A DNA stretch of 64,000 nt, taken from assembly GCF_023078275.1 (NCBI RefSeq), contig NC_062978.1, forward strand, positions 8,818,585 to 8,882,584, read 5' to 3'. The notes below the pieces were generated by a model, which did not search any database, was not told the origin of the DNA, and saw nothing but the letters and a program-made list of their open reading frames with translations. Source of the stretch: Leguminivora glycinivorella. Lineage: Eukaryota > Arthropoda > Insecta > Lepidoptera > Tortricidae. Position numbers and translations under genes: made by a program. This document shows positions 33,206-44,393 of the stretch, piece by piece (position 1 is the first letter of the stretch; every line of letters starts with the position of its first letter).

Positions 33206-36200
33206 TTTTCTTGGATGCAATTAGTAAAAGTATCAATGGAAACGAACAGCCCTGGCGGCCGGCAATATGTTATCGGCTCGCGCGTGTTCTCCGGCCTTCA
33301 AACAGCAGCCGGCAATTATTAGCCCAAAGACAACACGCATAAACAGCGTGAGTGTCGCGGCTCGGCGGCGGATCGCGTAAATTAAGCGTTTTTATTGAGC
33401 CCTACCCGGCCCGCGGCTATTTCTACAATTTCTACTATTTTTACCATTTGTGGGCACGCGCCGCCCCAGCTCTCTTTTTATCCCGCGCAGCCGTCTATCG
33501 CACTATTATTAGAAGTGAGATATGGTTTTTTGTTTTAAGGAAACGGACATTGTGCTCCTGGCGCTCCTCATAAAACTGGCAGCTTCCAGAATTAGACGTG
33601 TTTTATATGATTACCGTTTCAAGTTTCAATAAATCCTCCCTGAACAACAATTTTGTACAACTTAGTATTGCTGAGAGCAGTAAAACTACTTATTGTTGCC
33701 CATTAGCTACTGCGTTTGTTATCTTTAAAAATAAATCAAATAAAATTTTGTTAAGTAAAAAATAACAGACTTTGCACAATGCACAATGAAAAAGCTCCTT
33801 AGTTTTTTAAACAGTGCTCCCAGGCTCCCACCTGCTGAAGTCGCGTGCTAAACGCCGCCGCAGCATCCTCGACTGTAACTTTGATCGGTTAAAGTCTATT
33901 TTAGTGTGTGAATATAAAATGCAAGGCAGTTTTTTAAGATAAAAAGTTAGTTTTATCTCATTCTAGTGCAGTGCTCTGTCCCTGTCGGAGGATGTTTAAG
34001 TTGGTTATCTCGCACACGCCGCACCTTGCGTTCGGGAGCGCCTGTTCCGCAGATATCTATAAATTAGGCGACAACAGCGCTTTGTCCCGAAATATTTGCA
34101 GATAAACAATTAAGTTTGCCAGCCAGCAGGTGTTTCTGATCTAATCTTAAATCAACACGATCATTGGCTTTATCTTGTTAATTACGAGAAATATACAACT
34201 TTAGGTCAACTTGTGATACAAAAAGATAATGCAGGTGTCGTTGATCTACGTTTATCATTAAAGTATTAATGAAACTGAGCTTATAAAATGAAAGTAAAGA
34301 AAGACTATCACCAAAACCACCAACCAATTCGTTACGGTTCATAGTGCCTATCTGCAGAACTAGAGTCTATCGTTTGTAATAGGTAAATTACACAATACAA
34401 GATCGAGCTCGTCGACCGCCGAGTAAAAGCGAAAGCTACGAGTGATTCTTTGTTTCGAGGAGCCGCCCCCGCCGTCCTCATCAAAGGAGCCAACTCTTTG
34501 AAGACGTGAAACCACAATTAAGCCCTACCGAAGAGAATTCAAGGACGCATCACCCCGCTTCCAAATGAAAGGGATTTGTGAATTTCGCCTAACACTTTTA
34601 CTTCCTTTTATTGCGAGTGTTATTTGCAAAACTCTTTGTCTAAAGGAACCCTTTTAGCATTATTGTTACTCGTCGGTACCCTTTCACTTTCTTGACTTTG
34701 TTTTATTTTGCGCCACAAAAAGCACTGCAACAATGTGCAACTATACCTATCGGTCACAAGGATAAAGAGTGGACATTGAACAAAAGTAGAGCAGATAATA
34801 GTCAGTTTTAGTAATAATAATAGTAGTTCGTATCCGTTCGTATCACTCCTAGGTACCTAATTTCTTTTAAATCTAAGACGAACCATAAGACTTGCGGTGA
34901 CAAAAAGATATCCCATCTCACGTAGAGCTTATTAGCTTATTCTAACTCTAATAAAAGCTCTAACATCACAAAGTCTACACGTCTTCACCTTAGTCAGAAT
35001 ATGTTTGTGATTTTGATTTGGCCGTTTATTTGATCACTTTTACCTTCTTTACTTAATGCCAAATAATTTTGTAAGAGCTGTTTTTAACACGTAGTGAAAA
35101 AAAGCACAGATAAATTTAGCAATATCGCTTATGAGGATCTTTAAAGACTACCGACGCTACCCTAGCAGCTTCCTTACCTTATTCGGGATACAGATAAACT
35201 GCAAAGCGATAACGTTTGTCCTAAAAATTAAAAGCGAAAGTTTTGGAAAGGGTCCAACATTAAAGCGTACCGACACTAAAAGATAATATATGGGAAGCTG
35301 TAATCGTTTTGTTATCTAAGACAAAGCTAATTGCAACCCAGTTTCGCAAATTGGAGCACAACCCAACCATTTGTTTTTTGACAAAAGAAAGATATCCTTG
35401 CGAAACTTTTTGCTGCAACAGTGACAATAGCGTCCAGATAACTTCTAATCCTATCTGACAATAGAAGCTAGCATTGACTCTATTACTTATATTGTTTGCT
35501 TTCCCTAAAGTGCTGTAAAAACAAATGTTTACTTCGAAATTGGGAAAAAAATGGGAGCTATGTAAATTTAATTACGCAACTATTGGGAAACAAATTTTTC
35601 GTACGTTGTGGCAATAGTGCGGCCGACAGCGGGCCCACCGCGACAGATGTGCGCGAACGGCGCTAAAATTACTAAAATTGTGAATATTTCATTCACATGA
35701 TTGCGCGCTCGGCCGTTACGAATCAATCGCACACAATGGACTCGAGTTTCAGCCAGTTTTTTTGTGTTTGTATGGGATTTTAATGTAAATTTTGGTAAGC
35801 TTTGCACAAAACCTGGTTCTCTATTATTATTGCGGAAGGGCGGTTGATCAAGAATCAATACCGTTTTGTAACAATCTTGTGATTGATTACAAACTTGTTT
35901 GGTTAGATTGACGTTTCTTTGTTGAGAATTTGATAAAATTTAGTTCAAATAATTATACACTTTTTGTATCTCGAGCCCTGATCATTTTTAATTACTTAGA
36001 TAATACCATTCTGAAAATTATCTTGGCCTACAACACAATACAAATAATTATCAATAGATCGGCCAATAAATAAATCCAGCCGGTTATTCGTATACTTTTA
36101 CGTTACAGTGAATAGCATCCAGTGAGATATTGACATGGTTGATGTGATTTGATCGTTACATTTCTTATTCTTGCCCGAGCGGATTTCTTTGGCACATATC

Positions 36201-38457
36201 GTTCCGCTAGGGCGCGCAGGTGAGAGCCGACGCGACGATGACAATCGTGCGGGAATAAAGTATAAAATATCGCCTCCAAAGGATTCGCATTGAATATTTA
36301 TCCCTAGCTCGCCCTGTCCGAGCTCCCTTTGTTCTCGGCGGCCGTTTAAACTTTTGATTCTGCAACTGGCAACAATCAACTGGACCCTCGGACTCTTCTA
36401 AAAGATCGTATTCGTGTTCTGGTACAAACAACAGTTATCCTTCTCTGAACATGTTAAAACTGAAGTTTGCTTGCGCGCCGCGGGGGTGGTTACGTCCGGC
36501 CCCTACACAGTTGGCTATTTCTATGCTTGCGTCACGGGCTCTCCCCTTCCGGGTGTGATGAATAATTCCCTTTTTCTCCGGGAGAGTATTGTCCTTGCCA
36601 ACTATCCCGGCGACTCGATACGCACCGTCGGCCGCTCCGCATAAATGTGAATTATATCCTGCACTATCCCACTTACAGAAGTCCTCTTTTTATTTCAACG
36701 GTAAAACTGGATTTATGTTTTCTCCCAGGCGGACATTACGGCCAGTTAGGCCGCATACTCTATATGGCCGGGGATACATTCTCGTAGGGTTACATAGGAT
36801 AAATCATGTCTTATTACATTGTTTTTTTAACATCCTGACATGTGATTTATAGGTTTTTAGGTTATGGCGGTTTCAGGCTAGGATATTTATATGCGTGTGT
36901 ACCGTCTTTATGAACTTATAGGTAGATTTCCCTACAATTGCCGCCCTTATGGCTAAAAGTGGGTTTTTATATAAAAATAGATATATTTTTTATGTGTAAA
37001 CAAGTGTTTAAAAAGTAACTGTTATTAAAATATCATCATGAATTTTAATCGTTTCACAACGACTGTTAGAAACTCTTTCAAAAACAGCTGTTGTATTACG
37101 CAGGTAACAAAACAATTATGGCAAGATACGACACATATTCGATACATGATTCGCAGCTATGATTGCGACGTTGCGTAGGTACGCGTAAGTCGTAACTATT
37201 TTCTGTCCACATCGAAGGATTAATGCGGGGTGTGAGAGCGGGTGGCTGGCCGGCGCGGCGGGAGGCCTGCACTCGGACCGCTCGATCACTCCTTCTTGCC
37301 CCATTCATGCCATCCCGAACGTCTTTCAAACGTCGCCAAGCGCTTTGTGTCACTCCTTGCTCGCTGGCCAAACTGTCACCCTTTGTGACTTGCGCTATAC
37401 GCGTCTTATCCGCTGTCAAACGCCTTGCACAAATTCAAAAATAACATCGACAGATTTACATTTTTTTGACTGTCCTGTGCAAACGTTAGATAAGTTTAGC
37501 GTTGGACCCTTTGTTTGATGCAAACAAGGGAATTCTGGTGCTTATCTGTCGGGTCAGATCATGCATGAATGAAGTTATCTACATAGGAAAGTGGAGAAGG
37601 ACCCATAATAGGATACATACATATGTAGATGTTTAATTTCTGCTAATAATAATAGACTCATGGAACACTGGCAGGTTTATTATAATTCTTTTAAGTTTTC
37701 AGGCATATTAACAACTTCTTTGATTTGGTTGTTGAGTATGATTGGTAAATAACGTGTAATTTTGAGGTAAATAATAATAATTAGATACAGTTTTTGAACA
37801 CCCTTTGATGTTGTCCTACCGACTACGCCATTTAAATTGTCCTTTAAATTGGGCAATTAAATCGAGCATTGATGTGATCATTTTGGCGTTATAAAAAAAA
37901 AATACTTTTTTGTATGTAAAACACAAATAGCCACAAAAATATTTTTTGGGCTATATTAAAAAACCGATTACCTCCCTAGCGTGGCCAAACATACGATTAC
38001 GTATACGTGTATTAGTGTGTCGAGAAGATGTCTCCCAGCACAATAGTAGATTTGACATACATTTGCAATTATTTAAAAAACCGTCCCGTGCCGTGGCGCG
38101 CGCCATTGTTGTGCACCGAGATGCATAATTCCGCGAGCACACGTCTGTTTTTTACAGAAAAAAAATAAAAAAATATATTAAAAAAGTGACCTAGAGAACG
38201 ATTATGTAGGTAACGGGAATCCGTTGGACGACAGCCATTGAATGTTTTTTGACCCGCGGACCTTCGGCAACAGGCGAGGTGTCCAGGTGCGATTTAATAT
38301 AATAGACATTAAAAATACAGTTTTCGTTATCAAAATGCTTTTGTTAGTTTTTACGCCATAAGTAGGGGTTGTGGAATGGTCAAAAAAATTAAAAAAGTGA
38401 CCGTTTATAGAGCATCAAAAAGTATTTCGCAAAAGCGAAGTAAATAAGACTACATAT
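33206..38457. other. Unique non-coding interval
   Basis: No frame has a recognisable domain or good splice context. GC-mixed pockets stand out at 33230-33520 (GCGTAAATTAAGCGTTTTTA), 33960-34080, 34500-34640, 35600-35760, 36100-36420, 36470-36740 and 37210-37400. They contain no known repeat that I recognise and could be regulatory DNA; this is inference only. Confidence 0.35.
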
Positions 38458-38496
38458 AGTATCTGTTATATAAGATTTAAGATTAAGATTAAGATT

Positions 38497-38653
38497 TTGA
38501 CGGGTGACAAGAGTATAAGAGAACGCTGGAAGAACTATTTTAATAAACTTATGAATGAAGAGAATGACTGGTCAGGTGTGGCATGATGCTAAAAGTAACA
38601 TAGGTATGGTGAAAGAGATTACTGTAGAAGAAGTAAAAATGGCAGTGCAAGCT
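38497..38653 (+). pseudogene. Broken upstream part of the RTE-like ORF
   Basis: In-frame homology begins with LTGDKSIRERWKNYFNKLMN near 38499, shifts by one base after codon GCA at 38581-38583 (extra T at 38584), resumes with ITVEEVKMAVQA, then meets five extra bases, TAGGT, at 38654-38658 that add a stop and move the frame. Without these the reading would run directly into MKNGKAVGPDD. So this copy has at least two inactivating indels before the long frame. Confidence 0.8.
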
Positions 38654-38658
38654 TAGGT

Positions 38659-40086
38659 ATGAAGAATGGGAAAGCGGTAGGGCCAGATGATATACCAGTG
38701 GAAGTATGGAAGGTTCTGAAAGCGGATGGTTGGAAGTGGCTGACTTTATTCTTTAATAAGTTGTTGCAAGAAGAGGCGATCCCTGATGAATGGTGCAGCA
38801 GTGCATTGGTGCCCATTTTTAAGAATAAGGGTGATGTACAGGATTGCAACAACTGCCGGGGAATAAAGCTCATGTCACATAGTATGAAGATATGGGAAAT
38901 AGTGGTAGCGAGACGAATAAGAGAAGAGAGTGAGGTAACACAGAACCAATTTGGGTTTATGCCGGGCCGGGGAACCACGAACGCCATATTTGCACTTCGC
39001 CAACTATGCGAGAAATACAGAAAAGCCAAAAAGAACTTGCACATGGTGTTCGTGGATCTGGAAAAGGCATACGATAGAGTTCCGCGTAAGGTTCTGTGGT
39101 GGTGTATGAGAGAGAAGGGAGTGCCAGAGAAGTATGTGCGGCTTGTGCAGGCGATGTATGATAGAGCTAGTACTCACGTCAGGTCTGAAGCTGGAGTCAC
39201 CGACAAGTTCAATGTGGCGGTAGGTCTACACCAGGGGTCGGCTTTAAGTCCGTATTTGTTCCTCCTGGTTATGGATGCTCTGACATTGGACATACAGGAG
39301 GAAGCACCCTGGTGTATGCTGTTTGCCGATGACATTGTTCTTGTTGGGGAAAATGCACTTGTGGTCCAGAGCAGATTGGGAAAATGGCAAGAAAGACTGG
39401 AAAGTGTGGGACTGAAAATCAGCAGAACCAAAACTGAACAGATGTTCTGCGATTTCGGTGGTCTATCCAGTTTTTCCCCTATTGCCTTAGATGGTGTATA
39501 CCTACCAGTCTGCTCCGACTTCCGGTACCTTGGGTCATTATTCCAAAATGACGGAAGCATCGACCGTGACGTGAAAAATAGAATAAATGCGGGATGGATG
39601 AAATGGCGACAGGTCTTAGGGACAACATGCGATCGACGGATGCCCCTTAAACTTAAGGGGAAAATCTATAAGACGATTGTAAGGCCTGTTGTATTGTATG
39701 GATCTGAATACTGGGCGACAAAGGTGGAGGATGAAAGGAGAGTGCACGTAGCGGAAATGAGAAGGTTGAGATGGATGTGTGGAGTGACCAGAATGGATCG
39801 GATCAGGAATGAGTATATTAGGGGAAGTTTGAAAGTTGCGCCTATAACGGAAAAGATGAGGAGTGGCAGGTTGGCGTGGTACGGTCATGTAATGAGGAGG
39901 GATGAGTGTCATATAGGCAAAAGAATGTTGGAGATGAATGTTGATGGATGGAGAGGGAGGGGTAAACCCAAACAACGATGGATGGATTGTGTGAAAGAGG
40001 ACATGAGAAAGAAAGATGTGAGTGTTGAGATGACGAAAGATAGGGGAGAATGGAAGAGGAAGACATGTTGTACCGACCCCACATAA
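38659..40086 (+). CDS. RTE-like LINE reverse transcriptase (truncated)
   Basis: 475 aa of a retrotransposon polymerase that copies element RNA into a nicked chromosomal site. It opens with NGKAVGPDDIPVEVWK, has the finger motif LVPIFKNKGDVQDCNNCRGI, the first catalytic Asp in FVDLEKAYDRVP (39049-39084), LHQGSALSPYLF and the catalytic pair in LFADDIVLVGE (FADD at 39322-39333). The C-terminus has WYGHVMRR and GRGKPKQRWMD, typical of RTE-type proteins. The ATG at 38659 is only where the intact frame starts after indels, not a natural start. Endonuclease is absent and upstream frames are broken, so the copy is inactive. The clade is given as RTE-like from motif style, not from a tree. Confidence 0.92.
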   Translation: MKNGKAVGPDDIPVEVWKVLKADGWKWLTLFFNKLLQEEAIPDEWCSSALVPIFKNKGDVQDCNNCRGIKLMSHSMKIWEIVVARRIREESEVTQNQFGFMPGRGTTNAIFALRQLCEKYRKAKKNLHMVFVDLEKAYDRVPRKVLWWCMREKGVPEKYVRLVQAMYDRASTHVRSEAGVTDKFNVAVGLHQGSALSPYLFLLVMDALTLDIQEEAPWCMLFADDIVLVGENALVVQSRLGKWQERLESVGLKISRTKTEQMFCDFGGLSSFSPIALDGVYLPVCSDFRYLGSLFQNDGSIDRDVKNRINAGWMKWRQVLGTTCDRRMPLKLKGKIYKTIVRPVVLYGSEYWATKVEDERRVHVAEMRRLRWMCGVTRMDRIRNEYIRGSLKVAPITEKMRSGRLAWYGHVMRRDECHIGKRMLEMNVDGWRGRGKPKQRWMDCVKEDMRKKDVSVEMTKDRGEWKRKTCCTDPT

Positions 40087-40342
40087 CGTGGGATAAGGGT
40101 AGGAGGAAGAAGAGTATCTGTTACATAAATTATTACTTACTCGTAAAGTACCTACTTAACTACTTCGAGCAAAAATATAAAATCATTCCAATTATGGAAA
40201 TAGTTGACTTATTTGATTGCTTATGAATTTTATAAATAGTAACATAATAAATTAATAATTAATTAAGATTTTCGCAAGGTACCTCGCATGTACATATTTA
40301 TAAATTGCGAACAACGAGCAAATTTTCTTAACTTTATTATGT

Positions 40343-40590
40343 AACTAGCTTTTGCTCGCGGCTTCGCTCACGTCAAATTCGAAAATTGCGGAATGCTCCA
40401 TATAAACGCCCACCCCCCCATTTTGGGGAAGTGGGAGGTTAAAAAGAGACAAAAAGTAGCCTATGTCACTCTCCATCCCTTCAACTATCTCCACTTAAAA
40501 AATCACTTCAATTCGTCGCTCCGTTTTGCTGTGAAAGACGGACAAACAAACAGACACACACACTTTCCCATTTATAATATTAGTATGGAT
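40343..40590 (-). repeat. Dispersed ATCCATAC...AGCTAGT repeat, inverted copy
   Basis: It reads AACTAGCTTTTGCTCGCGGC at the left and TATAATATTAGTATGGAT at the right, the inverse of 2346-2525, with a ~70-bp extra segment including CCACCCCCCCATTTTGGGG. A 67-aa frame within it is incidental. Confidence 0.82.
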
Positions 40591-40939
40591 TACTAACTAA
40601 TTTACAAACACAATAGAATGGGATAACAGAAACATAGCATTATTGGCATCCTTTCAATTAAAGCTGTAAAATTAGTTAATATTGTATCAACTTTTACCCA
40701 TTTCACGTATTTGTTTTGATTTTGATAGTGTTGTGAACTGACTGAACTGTCAAGTGTCACAAGATGAGAAGGATTGTCCACCCTGCAGACTCAGCCTTGG
40801 AAGCAATCTGCGCCCCACGGCGATAAGGGCGCGGTCACAGCGGATCATTACCGAGCGTTAAGAGGTAATATCTGCGGGCAAATATGTAGTACCCAGAGTG
40901 TCAAATTATTATGGCGACAGAACGCTTCAAAAACGAATA

Positions 40940-41257
40940 CCTTATCTCTTGAACTCTTTGCCCGGGGATATAGTACTGGAATCCAAAAAAAGTACTTTTA
41001 AAAGGCTCTTAAAAAAACATCTCTTGGATACTCTATAATAAGCGATCCTGCCTACTTCAAACTGAGTACATAACATGTTTAGAAGTTATATATATTAATT
41101 TGTATATTTAATTATATTTAATAATAAAACTTTATAAAAGAGACTGAAACGACTCCACAGTCAAACTAATTGTAGTTTTGTGGAGCATTGTATTTAAGTT
41201 ATGTTTTGTAATTCTGAGTATAATAAATAAATAATAATAATAATAATAAATAAATAT
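40940..41257 (+). mobile_element. 3' fragment of a CR1/Jockey-type LINE
   Basis: In frame it encodes NSLPGDIVLESKKSTFKRLL and ends KKHLLDTL-stop at 41036-41038. This is the same C-terminal layout as the larger LINE beside it (SKLSFKRMLRKHLLEKV). A 3' UTR with CCACAGTCAAACTAATTG and a TAATAATAATAATAATAA tail follows to about 41257. The ORF start and RT domain are lost. The region from ~40780 may also belong to it but is too decayed to align by eye. Confidence 0.75.
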
Positions 41258-41522
41258 GTGTGTTGTTGTATCTTAGAAATAGGTACATAGGTAGTTTTCC
41301 TGTTTTTTTATCAAATTGAAAAAAAAAATTTTTTTTTTTTTTTATAATTCAGACTTTCAACCCATATTACCTTAAAAAAATTACAATAGGTAATATTAAA
41401 ATCATATCTACAATAAAAATATTGATAAAAATGAATTAACTTAACTTTATTTTTTGAAACTTTACCTATTGCACAAAAGAACAGCTTAATGTAATAAAAA
41501 CAGTTAAGTACGTTCAAAATTA

Positions 41523-44105
41523 ATCATCGCGTTCAAAATTATTTGCGCATCTCCGTCATTGTACTCTGGGTCAGTGGAATACTTAATCCTGGAGGTTAAC
41601 ATTTCGGGTACTAAAGCGGCTCTAGGAGTTGTATATTGTCCTCCTGGTGTTGACTATTTTACTGATCTGGAGTCTGTTCTTTCTCCACTTAGTACAGATT
41701 ATTCACATCAGCTTATCTTTGGTGACTTTAACACTGATCTTACGAAGACTTGCCTCAGGACGCGCAAGCTAAATGCTATTATTGAATCAGCGGACCTTTC
41801 GGTACTTCCTTTATCGCCTACGCATCATAATACTGACACATCTGACTCTTGGCTTGATCTTGCCATCGTTTCCTGCCCTGAACGCGTCAATACGGTTGGC
41901 CAATTCTCTGCTCCTGGTTTTTCACACCACGACCTCATCTATCTTAGCTACCGCATTCGTCCCCCTAAGTTGCAGCGTGTGACGGTTCAACTGCGCAGTT
42001 TCGCTAGGCTTGATATGGAGGCCCTAAAGCGTGAAGCTCAAGCAGCTGACTGGTCTTCTGTTATGTCGGCGCCTTCGGTAGACGGGGCTGTTGCATCTTT
42101 AAGCTCGATGATTTTAAAGCTTTTCGACAAACATGCCCCGGTTCGAACGGTCAAACTTAAACGTCCTCCTGCGCCATGGATCACCAGAGCTGTGCGCATT
42201 GCGATGACGCGGCGTGATCGGGCGTTTCGTAAATATAAGCGCGACCGTAGTAATGAGAATTGGTGTGCATTCAAAATTGCTAGAAACAAGTGCAATCAGA
42301 TGGTAAGAGCAGCGAAACGCAAACACATTCACGATAACATTGCTAGGTCATCTCCAGCAGAGACCTGGAAGTTCTTAAAATCTGTCGGCGCGGTCAAGTC
42401 TTCTAACACTTTAACTACTTCTTTTCCTTTAAACGATTTCAACTCACACTTTGCTAAACCTTCTGTCATAGATCCCACAACTAAAACTTTCAGCATTTCC
42501 GAAATTAATAGCTTACCCTGTATCGCTAAAAACACTTTCTCATTCACCTCGGTGACTGATGATGAAGTTCATAAAATTATCACGACAATCAAGTCTAACG
42601 CTGTAGGTGATGATGGTCTAAGTAGAACTATGGTATTTTGCATATTAGAATGTATACTCCCGGTTATAACTTATGTTATAAACCTTTCTATGTCTTCTGG
42701 GGTTTTTCCTTCGATATGGCGTAACGCACATGTGATCCCTCTTCCAAAGACTTCCAATCCCAGTTCACTTAAAGATTTTCGTCCCATCTCAATTCTACCA
42801 TTTCTGTCAAAAATTTTAGAAGCCGTTGTACATAAACAGTTATCCCATCACATTTTTTCTAACCATTTGTTGTCGCCACTTCAGTCTGGATTTCGCCGTG
42901 GTCACAGTACATCTACCGCGCTGCTCAAGGTGATTGAAGACGTGAGGGTCGGTATGGATTCTTCGCTGCTTACAGTGCTGGTCCTTATCGACTTCTCTAA
43001 TGCGTTCAATGCGGTAGATCACGATTTACTTCTGGCCTCCCTTAAAAACCTGAACCTCTCTTCATCTGTCATCGATTGGTTTGCTTCCTACCTTCGTGGT
43101 CGACTTCAGTTAGTCCGTGCAGATAACTCTCATTCTGATTGGTGCAAACTACTTTCTGGGGTTCCACAGGGTGGCATCTTGTCTCCATTGCTGTTTTCCA
43201 TTTTCATTAATCTAATCACAAGCAACATTAAGTGCTCTTACCATCTGTATGCTGATGACCTACAGCTTTACAGTCAGGCTAGTGCTGACGATCTGGATAG
43301 GGCTGTCGCCGACTTAAATGAAGATCTTAACCTTATAGCTTCCTGGTCACGTTGTTTCGGCATTGCAGTAAACCCTACCAAATGTCAGGCCATCATACTG
43401 GGTAGTACGCGCTTGCTTTCCATGACAAATGCAGCAACAATAGCCCCGATCCAGTACGAACAAACAGCCATCCCTTTTGTTCCGCAAGTAAAGAACCTAG
43501 GGTTGATTATAGACAGTGGCCTTACATGGGATCCCCTGGTATCTGATGTCAGCCGGAGAGTGACTAATACTTTAAGAGGTCTCTATCGATTTAAACATTT
43601 TCTTCCATCTAGCACCAAGATTCTCCTAGTCCAAGCCCTCGTTTTGCCCATCATGGATTATGCTGATGTGACTTCCAGTAATCTCACCCAAGCCTCTCTA
43701 TATAAGTTCGATCGATTGCTCAACAACTGTATCCGGTTTGTTTTTGGACTGCGAAAATACGACCATATTTCAGCATATCGTAAGAAACTAAACTGGCTCC
43801 CTATTCGACAACGACGGTCGTTACGTATTCTCTGCACTTTATTTTCTATTTTATTTGACCCTTTTACCCCTGATTATCTTCGTTCCAAATTTAAATTTGT
43901 TTCTCCGCGTCCCGGCACTGATCTCCGAACCACCCGTAGTCTTAAACTTATCGTCCCCCAGCATCGCACAGGCTTCATGTCTAATTCCTTCACTGTGCAG
44001 GCGATCCGGCTGTGGAATGATCTTCCGCTCTCCATCAGGCAGGCCCAGAGCAAATTGTCTTTCAAGCGCATGTTACGCAAGCACCTGTTAGAAAAAGTTC
44101 AATAG
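41523..44105 (+). CDS. LINE ORF2: partial endonuclease plus complete reverse transcriptase
   Basis: The uninterrupted frame reads IAFKIICASPSLYSG just upstream of 41559, so coding homology begins about 41523, cut within the AP-like endonuclease. Its catalytic motifs GDFN (residues 55-58 counting from 41559) and SHHD (122-125) are kept. A linker leads to the RT domain: SNAVGDDGLS, VIPLPKTSNPSSLKDFRPIS, LIDFSNAFNAVDHDLL (first catalytic Asp), SGVPQGGILSPLLFSIFIN and YADD at 43248-43259. The C-terminus ends SKLSFKRMLRKHLLEKVQ. There is no stop or frameshift over about 2.6 kb, so the insertion is fairly young, but the missing 5' part makes it immobile by itself. TTG at 41559 is not a natural start. 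Confidence 0.93.
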   Translation: MIAFKIICASPSLYSGSVEYLILEVNISGTKAALGVVYCPPGVDYFTDLESVLSPLSTDYSHQLIFGDFNTDLTKTCLRTRKLNAIIESADLSVLPLSPTHHNTDTSDSWLDLAIVSCPERVNTVGQFSAPGFSHHDLIYLSYRIRPPKLQRVTVQLRSFARLDMEALKREAQAADWSSVMSAPSVDGAVASLSSMILKLFDKHAPVRTVKLKRPPAPWITRAVRIAMTRRDRAFRKYKRDRSNENWCAFKIARNKCNQMVRAAKRKHIHDNIARSSPAETWKFLKSVGAVKSSNTLTTSFPLNDFNSHFAKPSVIDPTTKTFSISEINSLPCIAKNTFSFTSVTDDEVHKIITTIKSNAVGDDGLSRTMVFCILECILPVITYVINLSMSSGVFPSIWRNAHVIPLPKTSNPSSLKDFRPISILPFLSKILEAVVHKQLSHHIFSNHLLSPLQSGFRRGHSTSTALLKVIEDVRVGMDSSLLTVLVLIDFSNAFNAVDHDLLLASLKNLNLSSSVIDWFASYLRGRLQLVRADNSHSDWCKLLSGVPQGGILSPLLFSIFINLITSNIKCSYHLYADDLQLYSQASADDLDRAVADLNEDLNLIASWSRCFGIAVNPTKCQAIILGSTRLLSMTNAATIAPIQYEQTAIPFVPQVKNLGLIIDSGLTWDPLVSDVSRRVTNTLRGLYRFKHFLPSSTKILLVQALVLPIMDYADVTSSNLTQASLYKFDRLLNNCIRFVFGLRKYDHISAYRKKLNWLPIRQRRSLRILCTLFSILFDPFTPDYLRSKFKFVSPRPGTDLRTTRSLKLIVPQHRTGFMSNSFTVQAIRLWNDLPLSIRQAQSKLSFKRMLRKHLLEKVQ

Positions 44106-44393
44106 TTGTCCTCATGATGTTTCACAATGGTTATTTTATTTTATATATGTATTTTATGTATATTTATTATATTTAGCATTATTTATGTATGTATATGTAG
44201 ATATAACTAGTTAGGCAAATTTAGGTATATGTATATAATTCTACTTAACTGTTTTATGACCCTGCACCAACACGATCTCTCGGTTTAGCCCATGGTTGAC
44301 TGGTAGAGAATGCCTGCTAGCATTAAGTCCGCCATTTGTACTTTTTTAATTGTGCAATAAAGTTTAAATAAATAAATAAATAAATAAGTACCT
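41523..44393 (+). mobile_element. 5'-truncated CR1/Jockey-type LINE with intact RT frame
   Basis: It starts inside the endonuclease domain and ends with a ~290-bp 3' UTR, AATAAA at 44356-44361 and a (TAAA)n tail at 44369-44391. The same UTR is present as an inverted fragment at 12006-12113. The flanks share only TAAGTAC (41504 and 44391), too short to call a target duplication with confidence. Confidence 0.88.

Larger units (their letters stand above)
38474..40112 (+). mobile_element. 5'-truncated RTE-like LINE with target-site duplication
   Basis: It is flanked by AGTATCTGTTATATAA at 38458-38473 and AGTATCTGTTACATAA at 40113-40128, a 16-bp target duplication with one mismatch. It carries the reverse transcriptase part of a LINE protein and a very short 3' tail ending GGAGGAAGAAG. 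The endonuclease and N-terminus are missing, as expected of 5' truncation. A GATTTAAGATTAAGATTAAG run forms the 5' junction. Confidence 0.93.

Noticed and set aside
41504..41510. TAAGTAC shared with 44391 as a target duplication of the large LINE
   Set aside because: Seven bases at AT-rich borders is weak, and the 5' junction is uncertain.
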